This document shows positions 20,038 to 29,535 of a DNA stretch of 64,000 bases, in pieces. Under the pieces are notes generated by a model. The model ran no database searches, was not told the DNA's origin, and saw only the letters and a program-made list of their open reading frames with translations. The translations under genes were made by a program, and so were the position numbers. The stretch is from Porticoccaceae bacterium (GTDB lineage Bacteria > Pseudomonadota > Gammaproteobacteria > Pseudomonadales > Porticoccaceae): NCBI GenBank assembly GCA_028822155.1, contig JAPKEJ010000006.1, positions 1 to 64,000 of the forward strand, written 5' to 3'. Each line of letters begins with the position of its first letter. Within the stretch, counting starts at the first letter, position 1.

Positions 20038-21552
20038 CTAACTGCTAAGAAAAATCTGGTACGCCTCGTTATGTGTCTCGTCTTCGTAACGGTACCCTAG
20101 CTCATCCAAAAAACGCTTGACCTCGAGTCCGTCTTGCTCAGATGCCTGAAATCCAACGAGCACTTTACCAAATGCCGATCCATGGTTACGGTAATGGAAC
20201 ATTGAAATATTTAGCCCACTACCCAACTCAATTAGAAAATTAGCTAAAGCACTGGGACGCTCCGGGAACTCAAATCGAAATACCTGTTCTTCGCCTACCT
20301 GTGGTGAGCGGCCGCCAACCATATGTCGTATATGAGATTTAGCTATTTCGCTATCAGTTAGATCAGAAACTGGATAGCCTTTTCCCACCAGTTCATTAAC
20401 CAGATCAAATCGATCGCCATCGTCGGACACCTTTACGCCAACATAAATTTGCGCCTGCTGAGAATCACTATATCGATAATTGAACTCAGATATAGTGCGT
20501 CGTCCAATCGCTTTGCAAAAGTTTCTAAAACTACCCGGTTTCTCGTCTAAGGTAACCGCCAAAATAGCTTCGCGTTTCTCACCAATTTCTGTACGTTCAG
20601 AAATATAGCGCAAGCGATCAAAATCAATATTTGCTCCACACTGAACTGCCACTAAAGTCTGACCTTGGACACCACTTTGCTCTACATATTTTTTCAGCCC
20701 AGCAGCGCCCATCGCACCAGAGGGTTCACAGATAGCCCGAGTATCGTTATAGACATCTTTGATTGCTGCGCAAATTTCATCAGTGGTAACCGTAATCACT
20801 TCATCAACCAGATCCTTGAGAATTCGGAATGTTTCTGTGCCCACCTGTGCAACCGCAGTGCCGTCAGCAAAGATACCGACTTCTTTTAACTTTACCGGTC
20901 GCCCCGCTTTCATAGCGGCATCTAAACAGGCCGCATCATCAGATTCTACGGCGATCACCTTCACACCTGGACGAACATATTTCACATAGGCCGCGATTCC
21001 AGCACATAGACCACCACCGCCAACTGCAACAAAAATAACATCCAAATCTCCAGGTAACTGACGCAAAATCTCCATGCCGACTGTGCCCTGTCCTGCAATA
21101 ATGTCGGGATCATCAAACGGATGGATATAAGTCAGCCCCTGCTCGGCAACAAGTTGATTAGCATGGTCTGCTGCCGCATTATAATTGTCACCGAACAAAA
21201 TAACCTTTGCCCCCCAACCACGCACCGCATCAACCTTAATAAGCGGCGTTGTTTTGGGCATAACAATAGTCGCATTGATACCCATCTTCTGTGCTGCTAG
21301 GGCTAGCCCCTGAGCGTGATTTCCTGCCGAAGCGGCGATCACCCCCTTTGCCAGTTCCACTTTAGATAATTGTCGTAACTTGTTGTAAGCGCCACGAAGC
21401 TTGAAAGAAAAAACTGGTTGTAAGTCTTCGCGCTTCAATAGAATAGTATTATTTAGCCGCTTTGAAAGCAGCGGGGCAGCATCTACGGGCGTTTCTATCG
21501 CCAAATCGTAGATACGGGCATCGAGAATCTTTTTAACGTACTTCTGCGGCAT
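20038..21552 (-). CDS. ilvA: Threonine ammonia-lyase, biosynthetic
   Basis: IlvA deaminates threonine to 2-oxobutanoate, the first step of isoleucine synthesis. The PLP lysine is in FSFKLRGAYNKL near residue 57, and the phosphate-binding glycine loop is VGGGGLCAG. Two C-terminal ACT-like regulatory domains (about 325-504) give the 504-aa feedback-regulated form. It is divergent from rpiA, an arrangement shared with E. coli and Pseudomonas. It is convergent with pyk across 25 bp. Confidence 0.96.
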   Translation of the reverse strand: MPQKYVKKILDARIYDLAIETPVDAAPLLSKRLNNTILLKREDLQPVFSFKLRGAYNKLRQLSKVELAKGVIAASAGNHAQGLALAAQKMGINATIVMPKTTPLIKVDAVRGWGAKVILFGDNYNAAADHANQLVAEQGLTYIHPFDDPDIIAGQGTVGMEILRQLPGDLDVIFVAVGGGGLCAGIAAYVKYVRPGVKVIAVESDDAACLDAAMKAGRPVKLKEVGIFADGTAVAQVGTETFRILKDLVDEVITVTTDEICAAIKDVYNDTRAICEPSGAMGAAGLKKYVEQSGVQGQTLVAVQCGANIDFDRLRYISERTEIGEKREAILAVTLDEKPGSFRNFCKAIGRRTISEFNYRYSDSQQAQIYVGVKVSDDGDRFDLVNELVGKGYPVSDLTDSEIAKSHIRHMVGGRSPQVGEEQVFRFEFPERPSALANFLIELGSGLNISMFHYRNHGSAFGKVLVGFQASEQDGLEVKRFLDELGYRYEDETHNEAYQIFLSS

Positions 21553-21597
21553 GACTAACCCAAATTATTAATCAAAGACGCAATGGTAAGTTGATAT

Positions 21598-21642
21598 GGG
21601 TCTTTACGCCAGCGCCTTATTTTGATGCTAGCGTAAAGACCC
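21598..21642. repeat. Long inverted repeat between ilvA and rpiA
   Basis: The arms GGGTCTTTACGCCAGC and GCTAGCGTAAAGACCC pair over 16 bp with one mismatch. They surround a 13-base AT-rich centre (GCCTTATTTTGAT). It lies between two divergent genes, 46 bp upstream of the ilvA start and 89 bp upstream of rpiA. No U-tract follows on either strand, so it does not look like a terminator. It could be an operator or a stable hairpin at the 5' end of one mRNA. Confidence 0.7.
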
Positions 21643-21730
21643 CCAATGTCAGCGACGATTCTGATTTATAAAATAAATCACCGTATACTTATCATAGGCT
21701 TTTCGGCACCCTAATTTTGTGGAGTATTAA

Positions 21731-22411
21731 ATGAATCAAGATCAACTTAAAGAGGCGGTAGCTCAGGCTGCTGTCGATTATGTCGTTGCAAAAATTGAAT
21801 CGGATAGTATCGTCGGTATAGGCACTGGCTCTACGGCAAATTGTTTCATTGATCTGATAGCTCAACACAAGCATAAATTTCTGGCCACCGTAGCTAGCTC
21901 AGAGGGTTCTGCCGCGCGTTTGCGTAATCACGGTATTCAGGTTTTTGAATTAAATTCCGTCTCTGAAGTCACTATATATGTCGATGGCGCAGACGAAGCT
22001 AATCCGCGCCTAGAGCTAATTAAAGGCGGTGGCGCTGCCCTAACTCGCGAGAAAATTGTGACCGCAGTGGCTAATGAATTTGTCTGTATTGCTGACGAGA
22101 GTAAATGGGTCAAAAACTTAGGTACCTTCCCTCTCCCAGTTGAAGTCATTCCAATGGCCCGAAGTTATGTTGCCCGAGAACTAGTTAAACTTGGAGGAGA
22201 CCCCGTGTGGCGGGAGAACGTTATCACTGACAATGGAAACCTAATACTCGATGTACATCACCTCCATCCGATAGGCTCTGCTTGTGAGTTAGAGGAAAAA
22301 ATTAATCAGATTACCGGCGTTGTCACCAATGGTTTATTTGCTCTAAAACCTGCCGATGTTTTATTTTTGGCGACCCAACAGGGAATTATCACTCATTACC
22401 CTGCACACTAG
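21731..22411 (+). CDS. rpiA: Ribose-5-phosphate isomerase A
   Basis: RpiA interconverts ribose-5-phosphate and ribulose-5-phosphate. Visible motifs are [39 protein letters not shown] with the catalytic aspartate and lysine, and the end VLFLATQQG. Length is 226 aa. It is divergent from ilvA and convergent with the DUF2333 gene, 6 bp apart. Confidence 0.97.
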   Translation: MNQDQLKEAVAQAAVDYVVAKIESDSIVGIGTGSTANCFIDLIAQHKHKFLATVASSEGSAARLRNHGIQVFELNSVSEVTIYVDGADEANPRLELIKGGGAALTREKIVTAVANEFVCIADESKWVKNLGTFPLPVEVIPMARSYVARELVKLGGDPVWRENVITDNGNLILDVHHLHPIGSACELEEKINQITGVVTNGLFALKPADVLFLATQQGIITHYPAH

Positions 22412-22417
22412 ACGATA

Positions 22418-23473
22418 CTAGCCTTTAGACATAAGTTCTCGTAAATCAATGATCGCCGCATTAGCACGACTGATATAGGAAGCCATCACCAAGGAATGAT
22501 TAGCCAGCAAACCAAAGCCTTCGCCATTAACAATCATTGGTGAGCGAAGTGGTCTTTGTGTCATTTCAAGCTCTCGAATGATTTGTTGTAGGCTTGCGAT
22601 GGCATTTTTTTTTGCCAGCACATCTCCGAAATCAACTTCAACGGCTTTTAAAAAATGAACTAAGGCCCACGAGGTACCTCTCGCCTCATAGAACACATTA
22701 TCTATTTGCCACCAGCTAGTTTTAACCACTAATTCGTGAGGTGACGCTGTAGACTGCCGAGCGCCCAAGCTTCCAGAAAGATTAGTGTTGATGCGCCGTT
22801 GACCGACGCTAGCTGCTAGACGTTGGGATAAACTACCCAACCGCTTTTCAACAGTGCCCAACCAATAACGCAAATTATCCGCTCTAGCGTAAAATTGCGC
22901 GTTAAAGGCCTCCTCATCACTCAGGCGCTCCAGATAAGAGGCTACGTAATTGCGACCTTCTCTGTACTCCCGCTCAGGCCAGGGTGCTGCCCAACGCACA
23001 TGGTCAACGTTAAATCGTGGCTCGGCCATAGATAGATCAGAATCCTCTGCAGACTGTGATTGTGAGCGGCTAAAAGACTCTCTCATCGCCTTACTGAGAT
23101 CTCTAACTTGAATCATTACGCCATATTCCCAGCTCGGCTGATTATCCATCCAAATGCCTGGCGGCATAATATCGTTACTCAGATAACCGCCGGGCTTATC
23201 TAGCAAAACATCGACTACTTTAATTAAAGCACTAGTCGTGGTTTCACCGATGACAATCTCGGTATTAGATTTTACTTGGATATTGAATTCAACAGGCTCT
23301 TGACTCCAGTACCAGCCTAAAAGCAGCAACAAGAGAAGAGCAAGTAACGTGATGTATAAGCCAACACGTAATTTAGGAGGGGCATTTTTGCCAATATAAT
23401 CTTCAGACAATGTTTCACCAGCACCACTAAAAAATCGTCGCCATGCGGTTATTATTTTTTTGGAAGCAAACAT
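22418..23473 (-). CDS. DUF2333 family membrane protein
   Basis: This is a conserved 351-aa protein of unknown function. A single strong transmembrane helix lies at about residues 36-54 (VGLYITLLALLLLLLLGWYW), with a large domain outside the membrane. The neighbouring rpiA and its position match the homologue in Pseudomonas. It overlaps the PCuAC gene by one base and is translated after it, so the two are in one operon. The sequence shows no enzyme motif that I recognise. Confidence 0.82.
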   Translation of the reverse strand: MFASKKIITAWRRFFSGAGETLSEDYIGKNAPPKLRVGLYITLLALLLLLLLGWYWSQEPVEFNIQVKSNTEIVIGETTTSALIKVVDVLLDKPGGYLSNDIMPPGIWMDNQPSWEYGVMIQVRDLSKAMRESFSRSQSQSAEDSDLSMAEPRFNVDHVRWAAPWPEREYREGRNYVASYLERLSDEEAFNAQFYARADNLRYWLGTVEKRLGSLSQRLAASVGQRRINTNLSGSLGARQSTASPHELVVKTSWWQIDNVFYEARGTSWALVHFLKAVEVDFGDVLAKKNAIASLQQIIRELEMTQRPLRSPMIVNGEGFGLLANHSLVMASYISRANAAIIDLRELMSKG

Positions 23474-23949
23474 TAATGATGATCCGTTATTTTCGTTTTG
23501 ACCAAGCCCCGTATCTCTAACTCAGCGCTGTAGTCACCGCACTGATCGGTAGCTAATGTTAGCGCTGTCTTGTGACCGGCCATCAGCGGATGGCCCACAT
23601 TAAAAAACATGATATGAAAAGCACCTGGTTTAAAAACCACTCTGTTACCAGCAGCCACTAGTACGGACTTCATAGGACGCATTTTCATCATCCCATCAAC
23701 ATGTTGATGTTGATGGAACTCAACACGATTAGCTAAAGGAGAGCTAAGAGAGGTAAGCCGGCAATCTTCATCACTCATATTGGTTACACTGATAAAAGCT
23801 GCTGTTACCTTTTGACCAGGAGGCATAGTACGCAAATACCCATCACTAAAAGATAAAGCTTTCGGTCGCAGTTGTTCTGATGCCTGTCCAGTTCCCGCAA
23901 AGGTCAACTGAATTACTGCCACTACAAGGGCAAAAACCACAAGTCTCAT
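23473..23949 (-). CDS. PCuAC periplasmic copper chaperone
   Basis: PCuAC proteins bring Cu(I) to the CuA or CuB site of cytochrome oxidase in the periplasm. An N-terminal signal peptide (MRLVVFALVVAVIQLTFAGTGQA) is present. The metal-site pattern is visible as EFHQHQH..GMMKMRPM followed by GAFHIMFF. This gives the H-M-H-M set of DUF461 proteins. I start at ATG 23949, which has GAGGAG 7 bases upstream. The track start is five codons further out. It is coupled to the DUF2333 gene downstream. Confidence 0.87.
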   Translation of the reverse strand: MRLVVFALVVAVIQLTFAGTGQASEQLRPKALSFSDGYLRTMPPGQKVTAAFISVTNMSDEDCRLTSLSSPLANRVEFHQHQHVDGMMKMRPMKSVLVAAGNRVVFKPGAFHIMFFNVGHPLMAGHKTALTLATDQCGDYSAELEIRGLVKTKITDHH

Positions 23950-24150
23950 AAATATTCTCCTCATCCGAACTATACATGATCAAGAATATTTAGGCCTGTG
24001 CATTAAGGTGATTTGTGACTTGGATCGCCAAATAATACTATGCCAGTGTCCAAAATATCCATGTCCCATAAAATAAGGATACAATAAACCTTAGCAACCG
24101 TAAGTAACCCTAAATTGTCTAAAAATACGCATTAAACCAGGAAGCCAAAG

Positions 24151-25929
24151 ATGATCAAGTTGTTAAAGGCAACGTTAATTTTACTAACCTATTTGTTAGC
24201 ATCATTGAGCTTCGCGCAAAGTTCGTTAACTGACAATCTCTCATCGTCGGTTGACAATAATCGACTACTATCGCCAAACACTTTATTTTTGCCCGTGGAA
24301 CAAGTTTATCAAGTTGCCGTTGAGGTCAAAGAGAGTGAATTAGTCCTTAACTGGTCGATTGTTGAGGGCTACTATCTTTACCGCGATCGATTTAGCTTTA
24401 GTGCTGTCGATGCGACCAGCCAATTAAAAGCACCTATCTTTGAGACTGGAAAACGTAAGTGGGATGACTTTTTCGAAGAAGAATTAGAGGTCTATTACAC
24501 AAAAACATCCATCGCCCTTCCTTACAAAGGAGAAGGTGATCAGATGGAAATTCAAATAGAGTCTCAAGGTTGTGCGGATGCCGGACTCTGTTACCCACCT
24601 TACAAACAATGGCTAACCATCAACTTGGTCAGTGGCAAGGTCGATATTAGCAAAACCCCCTCTGCTGCTGCACAAGCAGCCATGCAAGGTGGCTCCAGCA
24701 GTAATGTTGGGCAACAGCAGTTCTCTTTAGGCTTGATTCTCATATTCGCCTTACTGGGGGGCATGATATTGAATCTAATGCCCTGTGTTTTCCCAGTCCT
24801 CTCGATAAAAGCACTCAGCTTTACTATGACGCATCAAACCCAGTCAAGCCGGCGCTCCCATGGCCTGGCGTATACCGCGGGCGTCGTCGCTAGCTTTGTT
24901 GGAATTGCATTTGTCATGCTTAGTTTGCGTGCAGCTGGCGAAGCCATTGGGTGGGGCTTTCAACTTCAGTCACCGCTGTTTGTCATGTTATTGATTTACC
25001 TATTTTTTATTATGGGATTAGTTTTTTCTGGCTATTTAGAAATAGGCTCTAGTCTCATGTCGATAGGGCAGTCTTCAGAACGAGATGAGAGCCTATCCTC
25101 TTCTTTTATGACGGGTGTTTTGGCCACCACCGTTGCTAGCCCTTGCACTGCGCCCTTTATGGGCCCGGCACTTGGTTTTGCCATAGCTCAACCAAGCTAT
25201 TTAGCGCTATTAGTGTTCGCCTTTTTAGGCCTAGGTATGGCGTTACCCTTTGTTCTGCTGGCCTGGATTCCTAGCCTAACCGCCAAACTACCTCGCCCAG
25301 GAGCTTGGATGGATAGCTTCAAACAATTTCTAGCCTTTCCGCTCTATATCACAGGGATATGGCTTCTTTGGGTCGTTGGCAGGCAGACTAGTGTTGATAT
25401 TGTTGCCATTATTATTTTTGGCTTAGTATTAATTACCATGGCTATTTGGATAACCAAGCTAAGGCAGGCCTCGGGGCAGAAGATCACCTCATTTTCGTTT
25501 GGAAATATATTGGCGGCCTTATGCCTCATAGGTGCGCTAGCTATCCCTGCTTGGTCAATCACTAAAGAAGCTGAGCCAGCGCGGTGGGAGCCCTATTCCC
25601 AACAGCGCCTCAGTGAATTAAGGCAGGCGCAGAAGGCTGTTTTTGTTAATTTAACAGCAGATTGGTGTATCACCTGCCTAGCCAATGAGAAAATCGCCTT
25701 TACTAATGCGTTCTATCGCAGTTTGAACGACAACCAAGTAACCTACTTAAAGGGTGATTGGACTAACAATGATCCTGAAATCACAAAACTACTCAACCAA
25801 TTCCAGCGAAGCGGCGTTCCTCTTTATCTTGTCTACCCAGAAGGTGCGGCCTCCGCCGAAGTTTTACCGCAAATTCTACTTGAAAGCACTTTACTCAAAG
25901 CAATAAAGAGCTCTAAAAAGACATTTTAG
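24151..25929 (+). CDS. dsbD: Thiol:disulfide interchange protein DsbD
   Basis: DsbD carries electrons from cytoplasmic thioredoxin to periplasmic disulfide proteins. A signal peptide (1-23) is followed by the periplasmic alpha domain with CADAGLCYPP near residue 145. The eight-helix membrane domain has its cysteines in LMPCVFPVLS and ASPCTAPFMGPALG. The C-terminal thioredoxin domain has DWCITCLANE. All six redox cysteines are present, for a length of 592 aa. It starts the dsbD-aroQ-accB-accC order seen in Pseudomonas. The 23950-24150 region upstream holds no further gene. Confidence 0.96.
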   Translation: MIKLLKATLILLTYLLASLSFAQSSLTDNLSSSVDNNRLLSPNTLFLPVEQVYQVAVEVKESELVLNWSIVEGYYLYRDRFSFSAVDATSQLKAPIFETGKRKWDDFFEEELEVYYTKTSIALPYKGEGDQMEIQIESQGCADAGLCYPPYKQWLTINLVSGKVDISKTPSAAAQAAMQGGSSSNVGQQQFSLGLILIFALLGGMILNLMPCVFPVLSIKALSFTMTHQTQSSRRSHGLAYTAGVVASFVGIAFVMLSLRAAGEAIGWGFQLQSPLFVMLLIYLFFIMGLVFSGYLEIGSSLMSIGQSSERDESLSSSFMTGVLATTVASPCTAPFMGPALGFAIAQPSYLALLVFAFLGLGMALPFVLLAWIPSLTAKLPRPGAWMDSFKQFLAFPLYITGIWLLWVVGRQTSVDIVAIIIFGLVLITMAIWITKLRQASGQKITSFSFGNILAALCLIGALAIPAWSITKEAEPARWEPYSQQRLSELRQAQKAVFVNLTADWCITCLANEKIAFTNAFYRSLNDNQVTYLKGDWTNNDPEITKLLNQFQRSGVPLYLVYPEGAASAEVLPQILLESTLLKAIKSSKKTF

Positions 25930-25944
25930 CGTATTTTATTGAAT

Positions 25945-26049
25945 TTTAGCGGCACATTAAAAGAACTTAGGCGATTTTACTGAAATAGGTGGCCTAAAGG
26001 AGTTATTATGCCGCTAAATGCTCTAAACGTCGCTTTAAGTGCATAATAA
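25945..26049 (+). promoter_or_regulatory. Structured leader upstream of aroQ-accBC with two competing hairpins
   Basis: Two perfect inverted repeats share bases. TTTAGCGGCA (25945-25954) can pair with TGCCGCTAAA (26009-26018). TTATTATGC (26003-26011) can pair with GCATAATAA (26041-26049). The shared bases 26009-26011 make the pairings mutually exclusive. A ribosome binding site and a 12-codon ORF lie in the middle. No U-tract follows either hairpin. The rest of the dsbD-aroQ gap (26050-26204) shows nothing clear. Confidence 0.45.
26008..26046 (+). CDS. Possible 12-residue leader peptide
   Basis: The ORF MPLNALNVALSA has an AAAGGAG Shine-Dalgarno sequence with 5 bases between it and the ATG, better than most genes nearby. 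The start codon lies in one arm and the stop codon in the other arm of a 9-bp hairpin. It is too short for coding statistics. It could be a regulatory uORF, or chance. Confidence 0.3.
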   Translation: MPLNALNVALSA

Positions 26050-26204
26050 TCTAGCCCTAAATCATAAGTCTCTGCAAAAAATACAGAAAAACCACTCAAT
26101 TTCTGCCAATTTCGTCGAAAAGTAAATTTATGCCTACAGCCATAGACAGGTTATGCGTTTTAGTGCAGACTTCATTCTTAATTTGACACGCATTGAGAGT
26201 GATT

Positions 26205-26648
26205 ATGGCCAACTTATTGTTGCTACACGGCCCAAACCTTAACTTGCTTGGTACTCGCGAACCCGAGGTTTACGGGGGCAAAACCCTAGACCTTATCAAT
26301 CAGCGGCTAGTTGGTAATGCAGAGAATGCCGGGCACAGGCTCAAGGCCCTGCAAAGTAATGCTGAGCACGTGCTTATTGACAGCATTCATAGCGCAGCTA
26401 ATGAGGGTGTCGACTTTATTATTTTTAACCCTGGCGCCTTTACCCACACGAGTATCGCACTTAGGGACGCGCTGCTCGGTGTCAACATTCCTTTTATCGA
26501 AGTACACCTGTCCAACGTACACGCACGGGAAGAATTTAGGCACTACTCTTACTTTTCCGACATCGCAGAAGGTGTGATTTGTGGTTTTGGAGCGAAAAGC
26601 TATGATTTTGCTCTGGACGCAGCCTTAAGTAAATTTGACCAACAATAA
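26205..26648 (+). CDS. aroQ: 3-dehydroquinate dehydratase, type II
   Basis: AroQ dehydrates 3-dehydroquinate to 3-dehydroshikimate in the shikimate pathway. The N-terminus [21 protein letters not shown] includes the catalytic tyrosine. [16 protein letters not shown] and [15 protein letters not shown] follow. Length is 147 aa from ATG 26205, which matches the family. The track start at 26193 is a TTG with no support. It leads aroQ-accB-accC, a classical arrangement. Confidence 0.95.
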   Translation: MANLLLLHGPNLNLLGTREPEVYGGKTLDLINQRLVGNAENAGHRLKALQSNAEHVLIDSIHSAANEGVDFIIFNPGAFTHTSIALRDALLGVNIPFIEVHLSNVHAREEFRHYSYFSDIAEGVICGFGAKSYDFALDAALSKFDQQ

Positions 26649-26665
26649 TAGATTGAGAGACAACA

Positions 26666-27118
26666 ATGGATATCCGTAAAGTTAAGAAGCTCATTGAGCT
26701 GCTTGAAGAGTCTAATATTAACGAACTTGAGATCACTGAAGGTGAGGATTCAGTTCGAATCAGCCGCGGACCTCAGGTAATCTCGTACGCTGCACCGCCT
26801 GCCATTGCAGCGACTCCAGTGGCGACTACACCTGCCATTAGCGGTGCGCGTGTTATAGAGCCCCCTGCCCCCGCAGAACTTCAGGGCCATATCGTACATT
26901 CCCCTATGGTCGGTAGCTTTTATGCCTCTCCTGCTCCTGGCTCTCCAGTATTTGCAAGTGTTGGTCAAACCGTATCGCCCGGAGATGTCCTTTGCATTAT
27001 CGAAGCAATGAAAATGATGAATCAAATTGAAGCGGATAAAGGCGGTGTTATTGGTGCCATACTGGTCGAAGACGGCGAGCCCGTAGAATTCGATCAGCCT
27101 TTATTCACTATTATTTAA
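26666..27118 (+). CDS. accB: Acetyl-CoA carboxylase biotin carboxyl carrier protein
   Basis: AccB carries the biotin that shuttles CO2 in malonyl-CoA synthesis. The N-terminal [17 protein letters not shown] segment is followed by a Pro/Ala-rich linker (about 47-75). The biotinyl domain has the modified lysine in EAMKMMN near residue 117. Length is 150 aa. It is 17 bp downstream of aroQ and 20 bp upstream of accC. Confidence 0.96.
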   Translation: MDIRKVKKLIELLEESNINELEITEGEDSVRISRGPQVISYAAPPAIAATPVATTPAISGARVIEPPAPAELQGHIVHSPMVGSFYASPAPGSPVFASVGQTVSPGDVLCIIEAMKMMNQIEADKGGVIGAILVEDGEPVEFDQPLFTII

Positions 27119-27138
27119 TAGCGCCAGGGAACTAAATC

Positions 27139-28479
27139 ATGCTGGATAAAGTGCTTATCGCCAATCGCGGCGAAATTGCCTTGCGAATCCTCCGCGCTTG
27201 CAAAGAGCTGGATATAAAAACCGTTGCTGTTCACTCAAAAGTGGACGCCGCACTGAAGCACGTTAAATTAGCCGATGAAGCTGTTTGTATTGGCCCAAAT
27301 CCATCGCCACAAAGCTACCTGAATGTTCCCGCACTTATCAGCGCAATGGAAATAACGGGCGCATCTGGCGTGCACCCTGGTTATGGTTTTCTGGCAGAAA
27401 ACGCTGACTTCGCGGAACAGGTTGAGAAAAGCGGATTCGTTTTTATTGGTCCAACTGCGGATGTAATTCGCATCATGGGGGACAAAGTTGCGGCCATTAA
27501 GACGATGAAAGCAGCCGGTGTGCCCACTGTTCCAGGCTCTGATGGCCCATTATCCAGTGACACAGCTACTTTGCATGCTACTGCCATGCGAATTGGCTAC
27601 CCCGTTATTATTAAAGCGGCGGCAGGTGGTGGCGGTAGAGGTATGCGTGTTGTTGAGGATCAAGAATCCCTAGTCAATGCCGTCTCTATAACCAAGACCG
27701 AAGCAGCGGCAGCTTTTGGTGATGGCACAGTGTATATGGAGAAATTTCTCCAGAACCCTCGACATGTTGAAGTGCAGATACTCGCTGACGGTCAAGGCCA
27801 TGCCATCCATCTCGGAGATAGGGACTGCTCCCTGCAACGACGGCACCAGAAAGTATTAGAGGAAGCGCCCGCCCCAGGCATCCCAGAGGATGCTAGGCAG
27901 GCAGTTTTCGAGAGTTGTGTAACCGCCTGCATCCAGATTAACTATCGTGGTGCCGGAACCTTCGAATTCCTTTATGAAGATGGCCATTTTTACTTTATCG
28001 AAATGAATACGCGGGTCCAAGTCGAGCATCCGGTTTCAGAAATGATTACCGGCGTTGATATCGTTAAAGAGCAACTCTTAATCGCAAGCGGTCGAGCTCT
28101 AAGCTTTAAGCAAGAAGATATTATCTTCCGCGGTCACTCATTTGAATGTCGTATTAACGCCGAAGATCCCGTTACCTTTATGCCTCAGCCAGGCACTATC
28201 AATGCTTATCATGCTCCAGGCGGCAACGGTATTCGGGTTGATTCTCATATTTATAATGGCTACACGGTGCCGCCTAATTATGATTCGCTCATAGGGAAAG
28301 TCATCACTTATGGTCACGATCGAGAAGCTGCACTGTCTAGAATGCGTATCGCCCTTGATGAGATGGTTATTGACGGCATTAAGACTAACATCCCCCTTCA
28401 TGAAGACTTAGTAAGAGATGAGGCTTTTAAGAATGGCGGCGTCAACATTCATTATCTTGAGAAAAAACTTGGCCTATAG
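27139..28479 (+). CDS. accC: Acetyl-CoA carboxylase, biotin carboxylase subunit
   Basis: AccC carboxylates the biotin of AccB with ATP and bicarbonate. The N-terminal domain begins [20 protein letters not shown]. The ATP-grasp glycine loop is [14 protein letters not shown]. Catalytic segments [15 protein letters not shown] and [14 protein letters not shown] are intact. Length is 446 aa. It is co-transcribed with accB. Confidence 0.97.
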   Translation: MLDKVLIANRGEIALRILRACKELDIKTVAVHSKVDAALKHVKLADEAVCIGPNPSPQSYLNVPALISAMEITGASGVHPGYGFLAENADFAEQVEKSGFVFIGPTADVIRIMGDKVAAIKTMKAAGVPTVPGSDGPLSSDTATLHATAMRIGYPVIIKAAAGGGGRGMRVVEDQESLVNAVSITKTEAAAAFGDGTVYMEKFLQNPRHVEVQILADGQGHAIHLGDRDCSLQRRHQKVLEEAPAPGIPEDARQAVFESCVTACIQINYRGAGTFEFLYEDGHFYFIEMNTRVQVEHPVSEMITGVDIVKEQLLIASGRALSFKQEDIIFRGHSFECRINAEDPVTFMPQPGTINAYHAPGGNGIRVDSHIYNGYTVPPNYDSLIGKVITYGHDREAALSRMRIALDEMVIDGIKTNIPLHEDLVRDEAFKNGGVNIHYLEKKLGL

Positions 28480-28527
28480 GTTCTTCTCCTATTATTCCAT
28501 AGGCCAAAATGAAGTCGGACTTTAGGT

Positions 28528-29415
28528 ATGCAGTGGATTCAGTTAATCATTCTATCATCCAGACAAGATAGTCATGAGATAGAAAGCGCTCTTATTGCTC
28601 TGAATTCTCTATCAGTGACGATCCAAGATGCCGCCGATCAACCAATCCTTGAGCCTGCTGTCGGTGAAACGCCGCTGTGGGATCAATGTATTGTTACTGC
28701 GCTGTTCCCAACAACCGTAGACACGCGAGAAATTAATTTGCAGTTTTACGCGTCTATTTTATCTTCTCCACAAATACGCTGGGAACAACTCGAAGATAAA
28801 GACTGGTCTCAAGAATGGAAAAAACACTTCAACCCCCTAAAATGCGGGGATCGCTTGTGGATATGCCCAAGCTGGATTGATCCGCCAGATCCTGCAGGTG
28901 TCAACTTAAGCCTCGACCCTGGCTTAGCCTTCGGCACTGGCAGCCACCCCACCACTCACTTGTGTTTGAGATGGTTAGATAAACAAGATTTAAATGGCAA
29001 AACGATTATTGACTACGGTTGCGGCTCCGGTATTTTAGGCATCGCGGCCCTTCTACTTGGTGCCAAGCAAGTCATCGCTGTCGACCATGATCCCCAAGCC
29101 TTGCTGGCCAGTCGCGACAACGCTCAGCGCAATAATATTGCTGATCATCAACTGATCACTTATCTTCCTAACGAGGTTCCCGATGATATTCAAGCAGAAG
29201 TGGTAGTAGCCAATATTTTAGCCGCACCTCTCATTGAGCTTGCAGACAAACTCTGCGCCATGACTATGGCCAGTGGTTTATTGTGTCTGGCTGGGCTTTT
29301 AGATCGACAAATTGATGCTGTCTCTGCGCCCTACTCTACCGAATTTACCTTTTTTGCCCCAGCTATTGAGTCTGAATGGGCGCAGTTGAGCGCCCAAAAA
29401 GTAAAGCAGCCCTAA
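28528..29415 (+). CDS. prmA: Ribosomal protein L11 methyltransferase
   Basis: PrmA trimethylates ribosomal protein L11. The N-terminal substrate domain (MQWIQLIILSSRQD) leads into the methyltransferase domain. That domain has DPGLAFGTGSHPTTHLCL, the SAM motif DYGCGSGILGIAALLLGA near residue 165, and VVANILAAPL. Length is 295 aa. It is 48 bp after accC. Confidence 0.95.
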   Translation: MQWIQLIILSSRQDSHEIESALIALNSLSVTIQDAADQPILEPAVGETPLWDQCIVTALFPTTVDTREINLQFYASILSSPQIRWEQLEDKDWSQEWKKHFNPLKCGDRLWICPSWIDPPDPAGVNLSLDPGLAFGTGSHPTTHLCLRWLDKQDLNGKTIIDYGCGSGILGIAALLLGAKQVIAVDHDPQALLASRDNAQRNNIADHQLITYLPNEVPDDIQAEVVVANILAAPLIELADKLCAMTMASGLLCLAGLLDRQIDAVSAPYSTEFTFFAPAIESEWAQLSAQKVKQP

Positions 29416-29535
29416 ATCAAGACCTTTTATCGAGTTTTAGTGCCCAAGAAACACAGAATCATCAATAACCGACATATTTTTCAATTGATCACTTTTTAAT
29501 CAATCGCTGAGGGAGTATTATTACCAACTCGCAAC

